64,000 nt of DNA from Luteipulveratus flavus (lineage in GTDB: Bacteria > Actinomycetota > Actinomycetes > Actinomycetales > Dermatophilaceae). The stretch lies in NCBI RefSeq assembly GCF_029080175.1, contig NZ_JARFJC010000029.1. One strand, given 5' to 3'. Positions within the stretch are counted from its first letter, which is position 1; the number at the start of each line of letters is the position of its first letter. This document shows, piece by piece, positions 1 through 9,157 of this stretch. The position numbers and the translations under genes were made by a program. Under the pieces are notes generated by a model, which had not been told where the DNA came from, did not search any database, and saw only the letters and a list, made by a program, of their open reading frames with translations.

Positions 1-540
1 GAGCGGGAGCACCGGCACGAGATCCGCCCGCTCCTCGTGCTCGGTGGCGGCGTGGTCGTCCTCCTGCTTCTTGCCGGCGCCGGCTCGACCGCGGGCGGCG
101 CGCTCGGCCGGTGGCTGCACTGGGTCGACCTGCCGCACCTGCAGGACGTGGGCCCGGAGCGGTTCCTGCTCGTCCTCGCCGTCGCGCTCGTCCAGCTCAG
201 CACGGCCAACCAGCTCGTACGGCTCGTCCTCGCCTCGGTCGGAGCGTTGAAGCCGAGCGGTCAGCCACAGCCCGCCGACCGGCTGCGCGGCGGGCGGCTG
301 CTCGGGCCGATGGAGCGGCTCTTCATCCTCTGCCTCGGTCTCGCCGGCGAGGCCGCCGCGGCCGGGCTGGTGATCGCGGCCAAGGGCCTGATCCGGTTCC
401 CCGAGTTGAACGCCCGCCGGGCAGCGCCTCAGCAGCAGTCCGAGGTCGGCATCGACGAGGTGACCGAGTACCTCCTGGTCGGCAGCTTCGTCAGCTGGCT
501 GATCTCGCTCGCCGGCCTCGCCCTCGCCGCCCTGGCCTGA
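1..540 (+). CDS. membrane protein of unknown function, C-terminal part (5' end outside window)
   Basis: The frame is open from base 1, so this is the 3' end of a longer gene; 179 residues are visible and the true start lies upstream. The visible part has about four hydrophobic segments, an Ala/Leu/Val-rich first one near residues 13-30, one around the stretch RFLLVLAVALVQL, one around LFILCLGLAGEAAAAGLVIA, and a last one at the C terminus (SFVSWLISLAGLALAALA). A charged loop with RFPEL follows the third segment. I recognise the general look of actinobacterial integral membrane proteins that have an ER(L)-L-G-x3-A-K-G-RFPEL motif but cannot name a family with certainty. It ends 156 bases before the GlxA-type regulator; no functional link is evident. 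Confidence 0.7.
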   Translation, partial: EREHRHEIRPLLVLGGGVVVLLLLAGAGSTAGGALGRWLHWVDLPHLQDVGPERFLLVLAVALVQLSTANQLVRLVLASVGALKPSGQPQPADRLRGGRLLGPMERLFILCLGLAGEAAAAGLVIAAKGLIRFPELNARRAAPQQQSEVGIDEVTEYLLVGSFVSWLISLAGLALAALA

Positions 541-696
541 TCGGGCGCCGGGCGCCCGTGCCGTACGGCGTGCGCCGCATGCACGCCCCAGGCCAGGTCC
601 TTCAGGATCCTCGTCATCGCGCTCATGGGTCGAGCCTGCCCGGCGGCCGATGGCGGCGACAGTGGCAGAGAAGTCTCCTTTCGCTAAAATTCAGCC

Positions 697-1671
697 ATGC
701 CTGTCCCGACTGCTCCCGGCACCGTCGCCGTCCTCGCGTACGACGGCATGACCGGCTTCGAGGCCGGCATCGTCACCGAGGTGTTCGGCCTCTCCTGGCC
801 GGACATCGACCAGCCCTGGTACGACCTGACGGTCTGCGCCGAGCGCTCGCCGCTGCGCATCCTCGGCGGCGCCTCGTTGCACACCCCGCACGGCCTGGAC
901 GCGCTCGCGGCCGCCGACACCGTGGTGATCCCGAGCGTCAAGGACCCGGCAGGGCCCGTCTCCGCGGAGCTCATCGACGCCCTGCGCACGGCACACGGTC
1001 GAGGCGCCCGGATGGTGTCGATCTGCTCGGGAGCGTTCGCGCTCGCGGCCGCCGGTCTGCTGGACGGCCGCCCGGCCACCACGCACTGGCGCTACGCCGC
1101 GGCGCTCCAGGAGCGGTACCCGGCCGTGCAGGTCGACCCCGACCCGCTGTACGTCGACGACGGTGACGTGCTCACCAGTGCCGGCTGCGCGGCCGGACTC
1201 GACCTGTGTCTCCACCTCGTGCGGCGCGACCTCGGGGCGGCCGTCGCCAACGCGGTCGCCCGCCGGATGGTGGTGTCACCGCACCGGCCGGGCGGCCAGG
1301 CGCAGTACGTCGAGGCACCGGTACCCGAGGACCCGGTGGACGACCGCCTCTCGGCGACCCTGCACTGGGCGCAGGAGCACCTCGACGAGCCGCTGCGCGT
1401 CGCCGACCTGGCTGCCCGCAGCGCCATGTCCGAGCGGACGTTCGCGCGGCGGTTCGTCGCCGCGACGGGTACGAGCCCCGCGCAGTGGGTCATCGAGCGG
1501 CGCGTGCAGCGCGCGGTCGAGCTGCTGGAGAGCACCGACGTCCCGGTCGAGTCCGTCTGCGCCGCCACGGGATTCGCCTCGGCAGCGGCACTGCGCCACC
1601 ACTTCTCGGCGCGGCTGGGCACCAGCCCGACCGCGTACCGGAGGATGTTCCGCGACCGGGCGAGTGCGTGA
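697..1671 (+). CDS. GlxA/FtrA-family transcriptional regulator (DJ-1/PfpI domain plus AraC HTH)
   Basis: A 324-residue regulator with two domains. Residues about 8-180 form a DJ-1/PfpI-like class I amidotransferase fold; the nucleophile-elbow cysteine is visible in VSICSGAFALA (Cys110), followed by the typical ATTHWR. Residues about 215-320 form an AraC/XylS DNA-binding domain with two helix-turn-helices (MSERTFARRF and the closing TGFASAAALRHHFSARLGTSPTAYRR). Members of this family usually activate or repress adjacent stress or catabolic genes; the ligand is unknown. The start ATG follows a slightly AT-rich stretch (around 680-695), a possible promoter. It converges with the RNase J gene 6 bases downstream, and I see no obvious target gene next to it, so the regulon is not predictable. 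Confidence 0.9.
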   Translation: MPVPTAPGTVAVLAYDGMTGFEAGIVTEVFGLSWPDIDQPWYDLTVCAERSPLRILGGASLHTPHGLDALAAADTVVIPSVKDPAGPVSAELIDALRTAHGRGARMVSICSGAFALAAAGLLDGRPATTHWRYAAALQERYPAVQVDPDPLYVDDGDVLTSAGCAAGLDLCLHLVRRDLGAAVANAVARRMVVSPHRPGGQAQYVEAPVPEDPVDDRLSATLHWAQEHLDEPLRVADLAARSAMSERTFARRFVAATGTSPAQWVIERRVQRAVELLESTDVPVESVCAATGFASAAALRHHFSARLGTSPTAYRRMFRDRASA

Positions 1672-1677
1672 GGTCGC

Positions 1678-3360
1678 TCAGGCGTCGATGACGATCGGGA
1701 TGATCATCGGCCGGCGGCGCAGCTTGCTGCCGACGAACCCGCCGACCGTCCGGCGCAGCACCTGCTGGAGCTGGTAGCTGTCGGTGATGCCCTTGCTGCG
1801 GGCCTCCTCGAGGGCCTCCTCCAGCCGCGGCAGCACCCGGTTGAACACCTGCTCGTCCTCGGCGAAGCCGCGCGTCTGGATCTCCGGACCGGCCGCGATC
1901 TTCCCGGTCGCCGCGTCGCGGACGACGATGATCGTGACGAACCCCTCGTCCCGCAGGATCCGGCGGTCCTTCAGCAGCGTCTCGTCCGTCGTGCCGACCA
2001 GGGAGCCGTCCACGTAGACGTAGCCGCACGGCACGGCACCGGTGATGGCGGCCTTGCCCTTGACGAGGTCCACGACCACCCCGTCCTCGGCGAGGACGAC
2101 CTGTCGGCGCGGGACACCGGTGGCGACGGCGAGCTCGCCGTTGGCGACCAGGTGACGCCACTCGCCGTGGATCGGCATGACGTTCTTCGGGCGCACGATG
2201 TTGTAGCAGTAGAGGAGCTCGCCGGCGCTGGCGTGGCCGGAGACGTGCACGAGCGCGTTGCCCTTGTGCACGACCTTCGCGCCCAGTCGCATCAGGCCGT
2301 TGATCACGCGGTAGACGGCGTTCTCGTTGCCCGGGATGAGCGAGCTGGCCATCAGGACGGTGTCGCCCTCGCCCACGTCGATCTTGTGGTCGCGGTTGGC
2401 CATCCGGGACAGCGCCGCCATCGGCTCGCCCTGCGAGCCCGTGCAGATGAGGACCACCTGGTCGTCGCGCAGGTTGTCCAGCCGCTTGAGGTCGACCAGG
2501 ACCCCGTCCGGGACGTGCAGGTAGCCCAGGTCGGCGGCGATGCCCATGTTGCGGACCATCGAGCGGCCTACCATCGCGACCTTGCGGCCGTGCATCGCCG
2601 CCGCGTCCAGCACCTGCTGCACGCGGTGGACGTGCGAGGAGAAGCAGGCGACGATGATCCGCCGGTCGGCCTTCTCGAAGACGCGTTCGATCGCCGGGGT
2701 GATGTCGCGCTCCGGGGTGGTGAAGCCGGGTACCTCGGCGTTCGTGGAGTCGGTGAGGAAGAGGTCGACCCCCTCCTCGCCGAAGCGGGCGAACGAGCGC
2801 AGGTCGGTGATCCGGCCGTCCAGCGGGAGCTGGTCCATCTTGAAGTCACCCGTGCACAGCAGCGTGCCGCCGGGCGTACGGATGAACACGGCGAGCGCGT
2901 CCGGGATGGAGTGGTTGACGGCCACGAACTCGCAGTCGAACGGCCCGAGCTGCTCCCGGCCGCCTTCCTTCACCGCGAGGGTGTACGGCTGGATCCGGTG
3001 CTCCTTGAGCTTGGCCTCGATGAGCGCCAGCGTCAGCGTCGAGCCGATCAGGGGGATGTCGCGCTTCATCCGCAGCAGGTACGGGACCGCACCGATGTGG
3101 TCCTCGTGACCGTGGGTGAGCACGATGGCGTCGATGTCGTCGAGACGGTCGGCGATGTACTCGAAGTCGGGCAGGATCAGGTCGACCCCCGGGTGGTCCT
3201 CGGGAAACAGCACGCCGCAGTCGACGACCAGCAGGCGGCCGTCGTACTCGATGACGGTCATGTTGCGGCCGACCTCACCGAGCCCGCCGAGTGCGACGAC
3301 ACGGACGCCGCCCTTCGGGAGGGCCGGCGGGAGGGCGAGCTCGGGGTGCGGGTGGCTCAC
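1678..3360 (-). CDS. rnj: ribonuclease J
   Basis: A 560-residue metallo-beta-lactamase/beta-CASP ribonuclease that performs 5'-3' exonucleolytic and endonucleolytic RNA processing in the cytoplasm. The zinc-binding motif HGHEDH is at residues 83-88 (His83, His85, Asp87, His88), preceded by the DCGVLFP strand; GDFKMD, LTDSTNAE and VSGHASAGE mark the rest of the nuclease core, and the C-terminal quarter corresponds to the RNase J dimerisation domain. Length is normal. Translation starts at GTG 3360, which overlaps the dapA stop as GTGA, so the two genes are translationally coupled; the dapA-rnj order is common in actinobacteria. It works in the same RNA-turnover pathway as the pnp product encoded at 17.9 kb. 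Confidence 0.97.
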   Translation of the reverse strand: MSHPHPELALPPALPKGGVRVVALGGLGEVGRNMTVIEYDGRLLVVDCGVLFPEDHPGVDLILPDFEYIADRLDDIDAIVLTHGHEDHIGAVPYLLRMKRDIPLIGSTLTLALIEAKLKEHRIQPYTLAVKEGGREQLGPFDCEFVAVNHSIPDALAVFIRTPGGTLLCTGDFKMDQLPLDGRITDLRSFARFGEEGVDLFLTDSTNAEVPGFTTPERDITPAIERVFEKADRRIIVACFSSHVHRVQQVLDAAAMHGRKVAMVGRSMVRNMGIAADLGYLHVPDGVLVDLKRLDNLRDDQVVLICTGSQGEPMAALSRMANRDHKIDVGEGDTVLMASSLIPGNENAVYRVINGLMRLGAKVVHKGNALVHVSGHASAGELLYCYNIVRPKNVMPIHGEWRHLVANGELAVATGVPRRQVVLAEDGVVVDLVKGKAAITGAVPCGYVYVDGSLVGTTDETLLKDRRILRDEGFVTIIVVRDAATGKIAAGPEIQTRGFAEDEQVFNRVLPRLEEALEEARSKGITDSYQLQQVLRRTVGGFVGSKLRRRPMIIPIVIDA

Positions 3361-4244
3361 ATCAGTCCTGACTGGATCAGTGCCTCGCGCAGGGTGGCGC
3401 GGTGCTCCTCGGGGGCCGGCAGCAGCGGCAGCCGGCAGAAGTCTGAGTCGATCACACCGAGCAGGTGCATCGCGGCCTTGGCCTGGATGGCGCCCTGGCT
3501 GGTGTGCATGATCGCGTCCACGACGGGGATGAGGCGGCGGTGGATGTCACGGGCGCGCGGCAGGTCGCCCGCGTCGACCGCGGCGACCAGGTCGGCGTAC
3601 TGCCGGCCGGCCACGTGACCGACGACCGACACGACGCCCGTCGCGCCCTGGGCCAGGTGCGCGAGGTTGACGACGTCGTCGCCGGAGTACCAGAGCAGAT
3701 CGGTCTGCGCCATCAGCCGGCTCGCCTCGAAGAAGTCGCCCTTGGCGTCCTTGACGGCCCGCACCTGGTCGATCTCGGCGAGCCGCCGGATGGTGTCGGT
3801 CGCGAGCGCGGTGCCGGTGCGGCCCGGGATGTCGTAGACCATCGCGGGGAGGTCGGTGGCGGTCGCCACGGCGCGGAAGTGCTCGACGATGCCCGCCTGC
3901 GTGGGCTTGTTGTAGTACGGCGTCACGATCAGGACGGCGTCCGCGCCGAGGCGAGCCATCTCGTGCGCGACCCGGACCGAGTGGGCGGTGTCGTTGGTCC
4001 CGACCCCGGCGGTGACCTGGATCCGGTCCCCCACCGCGTCGACCACGGCCTTGACGGTCGCGAAGTTCTCCTCGTCGGTGGTGGTGGCCGACTCACCGGT
4101 CGTGCCGTTGACCACGAGGCCGTCGTGGCCCTGGTCGACCAGGTGCGCGGCGAGCTTCGCGGTGCCGTCGAGGTCCAGCGAACCGTCGGCGTGCATCGGG
4201 GTCACCATGGCCGTCAGGACGCGGCCGAAAGGAGTGCTCGTCAT
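3357..4244 (-). CDS. dapA: 4-hydroxy-tetrahydrodipicolinate synthase
   Basis: Condenses aspartate semialdehyde with pyruvate, the first committed step of the lysine/diaminopimelate pathway. The 295-residue TIM-barrel shows the pyruvate-binding GTTGES motif (47-52), the catalytic tyrosine in VYDIPGRTG (Tyr137) and the Schiff-base lysine in AVKDAKG (Lys165). I chose ATG 4244 (MTSTPFGRV...) because it gives the usual family length; the frame stays open upstream to 4358 but those 38 residues are not DapA-like. No strong Shine-Dalgarno is visible before 4244. It is first in an operon with rnj. The second lysine-pathway gene of the window, dapB, is 11 kb away on the same strand. Confidence 0.96.
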   Translation of the reverse strand: MTSTPFGRVLTAMVTPMHADGSLDLDGTAKLAAHLVDQGHDGLVVNGTTGESATTTDEENFATVKAVVDAVGDRIQVTAGVGTNDTAHSVRVAHEMARLGADAVLIVTPYYNKPTQAGIVEHFRAVATATDLPAMVYDIPGRTGTALATDTIRRLAEIDQVRAVKDAKGDFFEASRLMAQTDLLWYSGDDVVNLAHLAQGATGVVSVVGHVAGRQYADLVAAVDAGDLPRARDIHRRLIPVVDAIMHTSQGAIQAKAAMHLLGVIDSDFCRLPLLPAPEEHRATLREALIQSGLM

Positions 4245-4312
4245 GGCTGCCCAGGCTAGCCGCTGAAACGCCTCGGGTCCCGGGCAGGTTCGCGAGTCGG
4301 ACCGCACATACA

Positions 4313-4356
4313 GATCGCGTCGCCACCCGCTCGGGGGTCCGGGTGGCGACGCGATC
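4313..4356. repeat. 17-bp perfect inverted repeat in the dapA-thyA divergent region
   Basis: The arms 4313-4329 and 4340-4356 are exact reverse complements (GATCGCGTCGCCACCCG) around a 10-base loop. The position, between two divergent start regions, is unusual for a terminator. It could be a leader RNA hairpin of the dapA transcript, a terminator of a short unannotated transcript, or a protein-binding palindrome. The sequence does not decide between these. Confidence 0.75.
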
Positions 4357-4400
4357 ACCGGTTACATCGGGTGGTCGACGGTTTCGTTACCGTACACAAT

Positions 4401-4416
4401 TGTGATCTGGGTCACA
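4401..4416. promoter_or_regulatory. CRP/GlxR-type operator candidate upstream of thyA
   Basis: The 16 bases TGTGATCTGGGTCACA match TGTGA-N6-TCACA exactly, the recognition sequence shared by E. coli CRP and actinobacterial GlxR/Crp proteins. It sits 80 bases before the thyA GTG and 157 bases before the dapA start, so it could act on either gene. It overlaps a second small palindrome, CACAATTGTG, at 4395-4404. A similar site occurs upstream of alkB at 48864. Binding is inferred from sequence only. Confidence 0.6.
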
Positions 4417-4495
4417 CTCCGCGGCGCGGGCCGGTCGCGCCCGGAGACGCCGCGCCGTCGGGCGGGTGTCGGCGCCCGCTGCTAGCGTCACGGCC

Positions 4496-5286
<791 letters not shown>

Positions 5287-5290
<4 letters not shown>

Positions 5291-6249
5291 CCTCCGCTCC
5301 CCCCGCGCGCGACCGCCACGCGCGTGTCCCTCTCGTGCCCGCCTCGTACGTCGTGCTCACCCGCGAGAGCGAGGGCCGGACGGAGGTCGCGCTCCAGCTG
5401 CGCCGCGGCACCGACTTCATGGACGGCTGGTGGGCGTGCGCCGCCGCCGGCCACGTCGAGGCGGGTGAGTCGGCAGCGAGCGCAGCGGTCTCCGAGGCGC
5501 GCGAGGAGCTCGGCGTCGTGGTCGACCCCGCCGACCTGGAACCCCTCACCACGGTGCAGCGGCACAGCCTCACCGGCCTGCCGGTCGAGCAGCGCGCGGA
5601 CTTCTTCTTCCGCGTCCGGCGCTGGCAGGGCGAGCCGACCCTACGCGAGCCGGACAAGGCCGCAGAGCTGCGCTGGTTCGCCCTGGACGCCCTGCCCGAG
5701 CGCCTGGTGCCGCACGAGCGGCAGGTCATCGAGGCGATGGCGGCGGGTCCCGTCCCGCCGGTGATGGAGCGTGGCTTCGCCCAGCGGCTCACCCTCGTCG
5801 CCGCGATGGGCCGCAACCGGGTGATCGGGCGCGACGGGGACATGCCGTGGCACCTGTCGGAGGACCTCAAACGGTTCAAGGCGCTCACCGTCGGCGGCAC
5901 GATGATCATGGGTCGCGGCACCTGGGACTCCATCGGTCGCGCCCTGCCCGGCCGCACGACGATCGTCATCACCCGAGACCTCGCGTGGTCCGCGCCGGGC
6001 GCGGTCGTCGCCCACTCCCTCCCCGAGGCCCTCACCGCGGCCCCCGACACCGAGCTGTTCATCGCCGGTGGCGGCGAGATCTACGCCCAGACCATCGCCC
6101 TCGCCGACCGCCTCGAGTTGACGCTCGTCGAGCAGTCGCCCGAGGGCGACACCTACTTCCCCGAGATCGACCCGCTGCTGGACTGGCGCGAGACGGCGCG
6201 TGAGGCGCGGGACGGCTTCGCCTGGGTGACCTACGACCGCGTCCGCTGA
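5287..6249 (+). CDS. NUDIX hydrolase-dihydrofolate reductase fusion protein
   Basis: A 320-residue fusion. Residues about 13-155 are a NUDIX hydrolase: the box runs Gly55 to Val77 as G-x5-E-x7-SEAREELGV, with serine (Ser69) where the consensus has arginine but the metal-binding REE intact. Residues about 167-320 are a complete DHFR: LTLVAAMGRNRVIG, the MPWHLSEDLKRFK substrate helix (Asp193 in the position of E. coli Asp27), GGTMIMGRGTWDSIGRALPGR for NADPH, and FIAGGGEIYAQ. The start overlaps the thyA stop (ATGA). DHFR recycles the dihydrofolate made by ThyA. The NUDIX substrate is unknown; dihydroneopterin triphosphate or a damaged nucleotide would fit the context. The last 19 bases overlap the convergent DUF3626 gene. 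Confidence 0.93.
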
Positions 6250-7238
6250 TCGACCGGCCCGGTCGCCGCAGCAGTCACGTTTGCGGGCGCACCGAGCTCG
6301 ACCAGGTGGTGCCACAGGTACTTCAGCTCCTGCAGCACCTGCACCTCGTCGCCGTAGGCCGCCCAGTCCCGCGGTGACCGCAGCACGTCCTGCACCGCCC
6401 GCCCGACCAGCTCCGCGTCCAGCCGCTGCCCCGGACGGGCCAGCCGGTCGTGCACGTCCTGGGCCAGCACCGGCGACAGCTCGGTGCGGAACTGCGGGTC
6501 GAGCGTGTCCGGGTCGAGCACGTACCCGTGGTGCCAGACGATCGGCACGCCGTGCCGGGCGGACAGCCGCGCGAGATCGTTCCCGACCCCGGTCTCTCGG
6601 AACGACGGGTCGGCGACGAGGGCGGCGACATCGGTCGCCACGAGCACCGCCCGGTGGATCTGCGCCTCGATGTACCGGTCGAGCCGGCCGGTGTGCTCCT
6701 GCGTCCCCCGGACCTCCGGCATCCCGTCGTGCAGTGCAGCAGCGATCACCGACTCCAGGGCGTCCCAGGTGCCGGCCGCCTCCGGCTCGGTCGCGCTGTC
6801 ACCGAAGGTGTACGTCGTGTGCTCGCGCAGACTCGTCCGCAGCCGTAGGTGGCAGGACCCGAACCGCGGGCAGGCGCCGGTGGCGTAGCCGACCAGGTCG
6901 AGGCCTCCGTACCGCGGACGGTCGCCGAGCGGCGCGCGGTCGTACGCACCGCCGAACATCGCGCTCTCCCAGCGCGAGCGTGCGCCGCTCATCACCGCAT
7001 CCAGGCCACCGGCCGAGGTGCCGGTCTCGAACTGGCTGCGGTAGATGCCGTCGTCGGCCAGCGCCTGGGCGGCGGTCCGCCCGTCGCGCGCCGGCCGGTC
7101 GGGGTGGAAGTTGACGGTGACCGTCCCGGTCCGGCGCACGCGCCCCATCGCCGCCGACGGCACCTGCTGGTACGACGCCGCGGCCAGGACTCGCACGTGG
7201 TCCAGAGCGGCGTCGGCGGCAGATTTCACGGCGCTCAT
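6231..7238 (-). CDS. DUF3626 family protein
   Basis: A 335-residue protein with the DUF3626 signature: VTVNFHPDRPARDG, then GIYRSQFETGTSAGGLDA, RWESAMFGGAYD, DRPRYGGLDL, CPRFGSCHLRLR and TTYTFGDSA. The family occurs scattered in bacteria and fungi, and no biochemical function is established that I know of. The conserved His/Asp and Gln/Glu residues suggest an enzyme, but that is a guess. Start ATG 7238 (MSAVKSAADAALDHVRVL) was chosen as the first codon giving a family-like N terminus; the frame remains open far upstream only because it is antisense to the next gene. The 3' end overlaps the convergent NUDIX-DHFR gene by 19 bases. No signal peptide or membrane segment is visible. Confidence 0.85.
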   Translation of the reverse strand: MSAVKSAADAALDHVRVLAAASYQQVPSAAMGRVRRTGTVTVNFHPDRPARDGRTAAQALADDGIYRSQFETGTSAGGLDAVMSGARSRWESAMFGGAYDRAPLGDRPRYGGLDLVGYATGACPRFGSCHLRLRTSLREHTTYTFGDSATEPEAAGTWDALESVIAAALHDGMPEVRGTQEHTGRLDRYIEAQIHRAVLVATDVAALVADPSFRETGVGNDLARLSARHGVPIVWHHGYVLDPDTLDPQFRTELSPVLAQDVHDRLARPGQRLDAELVGRAVQDVLRSPRDWAAYGDEVQVLQELKYLWHHLVELGAPANVTAAATGPVDQRTRS

Positions 7239-7346
7239 TGTGCCCGCCTGCGCGTGCGGTCTTGACCCCGCCGGGATACCGACTTCTACTGGACGGCGAG
7301 GCCCGTGCCGGGACGATGGCGCGGACCCGTGGGAGGGGGCAGCCGG

Positions 7347-9155
7347 ATGCTCAGGATCGGTGTCGACTCCGGCCCGGAGCGCACCGCGGTCGTCGTCGAG
7401 GACCGCGTGACGTACGAGCGTGCCTCGACGGTCGTACCGAGCGCCGTGGCACTCGACTCGGACGGCACCATCTGCACCGGCGACGCAGCGGCCGCCCGAC
7501 TCGCCTCGCGCCCCGACAGCGGCGTGACCGATCCGCTCGCCCGGCTGCGTGAGGACCTCGCCTGCGTCCTCGGGGGCCGTCACCTCGACCCTGCGGCGCT
7601 GGCGGCCCGGCTGATGACCGACGCCATCGAGGGCGCCGCACCCGGGGCCTCCTACGGAGAGATGGAGCTGCTCGTCGCCGTCCCTGACGACGCGGGGCCG
7701 GCGATGTGCCGCCGCCTGCGGGAGGCCCTTGCCGACGTCGGGATGCCGCGCGTCGCGTTCCAGCGGCGTTCCGGTGCTGCGCTGGCGGCTCACGGGCTGC
7801 GCGCGGACCGGCTGCTGCGCGCCCACGGCGGGCGGGACCGCGAGTACACCGCGGTCGTGACGGACGTGCGCGAGCGGGAGATCACCGCGACCGTGCTGGT
7901 CGCCACCACCGGCGGCTGGGTGCCCGAGCACCTGCTCGCGACGGCCGCACCGGACGGTGCTGTCACGGCGCAGTGGCGTGCCGCGGCGGTGCTCGACCTG
8001 CGTCGTCGCGCGACCGAGACGACGGACGGCGTGGTCCAGGTCGCGGTGCTGACCGGTACGGGAGCAGCCGACCCGGCCCTGGCGGCTGCGATCGGCGACC
8101 GGACGGGTGACCCGCCGCTGGTCCACCGGGAGCCGGAGCTGACGGTCGCGAGGGGTGTGCTCGGGACGTCGCGCCCGACCTCTCCCTCGGCCCGGCCCGT
8201 GGTCCGGCCTGCCGCGGCCCGCTCGGACGACGATACGCGGGACGACCTGCCGGTGGTGGCCCCGTCGGCCGCGCACACCGAGGACGACACCGAGGACGAC
8301 CTGCCGGTCGTCGCGGGTCCCCTCGACCGGTTCGACCGCGCACCGGTGGTCGCCGCCGGTGCCGTACCCGCGCCCGACGGACCTGCTCCGGTGCGTACGG
8401 CCGGGCGTCGGCGGCGCGTCGCCCTGGCGGCCGCGTCCGCGGGCCTATTGGTGTGCATCACGGCCGCCGCCACGGGACTCGGGTCCACGGTCACCGGACT
8501 GTTCGACGGTGAGCGGGCACAGGCGGACACCACGCCGCGCGCCTCGGCCACCTCGGTCGTCGGGGGCACGCCCGGTGCGGCAGCACCGACCGGCACCGTC
8601 GCGCCGTGGGCGGCCGCCCCCACGCCGTCGGCGCCGCGAGCCGTGACACCGACGCCGTCCACCGCCACGTCAGCGCGGCCCGGCGCCACGACGACACCCG
8701 ACCGGGGCTCCCAGGTCCGCCGGCACCGGGATCGCACCGCGACGAAGGCCCGGTCCTCACACACCACGGTCCGCAAGGCTCCGCAGCCGCGTTCCACTCC
8801 CCCACCGACCCAGAAGTCCGGGGCGCCGACGAAGCCGACCGCCACGAGCACGCCGCCGAAGACCACGACAGCGTCACCGACACGCCCGCCGTCGACGAGC
8901 ACGCCTCCGACGAAACCCCCCACCAGCAAGCCCACGACGAGCACGCCGACGCCCAAGCCGACACCGCCGCCGACCAGCGCACCGAGCAGCACGGCGACGA
9001 GCACGCCGGTGCCGTCGTCGACGTCGGCGCCGCGGCCGTCCACCCCGCCGGCACCTGCGGCACCCGCGACGTCGACCGGCTCGGGCAGCAGCGTCGGCGC
9101 GGGGACGTCGGGGGCGGTCGGGTCCGCGTCGAACGGGACCGCGGCGACGCCCTGA
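7347..9155 (+). CDS. degenerate Hsp70-like protein with one membrane segment and Thr/Pro-rich tail
   Basis: A 602-residue protein. Residues 1-275 resemble an Hsp70/actin-like ATPase fold: phosphate-1 strand LRIGVDSGPERTAVV (2-16), a phosphate-2-like strand VVTDVREREITATVLV (170-185) that lacks the usual glycines, an adenosine-like VAVLTGTGAADPALAAAI and the closing EPELTVARGVLG (262-273). Nucleotide binding may therefore be lost. An acidic linker holds a tandem repeat, DDTRDDLPVVA (295-305) and DDTEDDLPVVA (313-323). A single membrane helix is at about 358-379, preceded by RRRR, so the Thr/Pro/Ser-rich tail (about 390-602) should be extracytoplasmic. Start ATG 7347 follows a GGGAGGGGG ribosome binding site. 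I do not recognise a specific function. Confidence 0.7.
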   Translation: MLRIGVDSGPERTAVVVEDRVTYERASTVVPSAVALDSDGTICTGDAAAARLASRPDSGVTDPLARLREDLACVLGGRHLDPAALAARLMTDAIEGAAPGASYGEMELLVAVPDDAGPAMCRRLREALADVGMPRVAFQRRSGAALAAHGLRADRLLRAHGGRDREYTAVVTDVREREITATVLVATTGGWVPEHLLATAAPDGAVTAQWRAAAVLDLRRRATETTDGVVQVAVLTGTGAADPALAAAIGDRTGDPPLVHREPELTVARGVLGTSRPTSPSARPVVRPAAARSDDDTRDDLPVVAPSAAHTEDDTEDDLPVVAGPLDRFDRAPVVAAGAVPAPDGPAPVRTAGRRRRVALAAASAGLLVCITAAATGLGSTVTGLFDGERAQADTTPRASATSVVGGTPGAAAPTGTVAPWAAAPTPSAPRAVTPTPSTATSARPGATTTPDRGSQVRRHRDRTATKARSSHTTVRKAPQPRSTPPPTQKSGAPTKPTATSTPPKTTTASPTRPPSTSTPPTKPPTSKPTTSTPTPKPTPPPTSAPSSTATSTPVPSSTSAPRPSTPPAPAAPATSTGSGSSVGAGTSGAVGSASNGTAATP

Positions 9156-9157
9156 GC

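Noticed and set aside
4245..4358. A 38-residue N-terminal extension of DapA
   Set aside because: Not DapA-like, lies over the 17-bp hairpin, and the shorter form has normal length.
8700..9150. Repetitive ACG/CCG-rich DNA that might be a CRISPR or tandem repeat array
   Set aside because: It is the coding sequence of a Thr/Pro/Ser-rich protein tail; there are no regularly spaced identical repeats.
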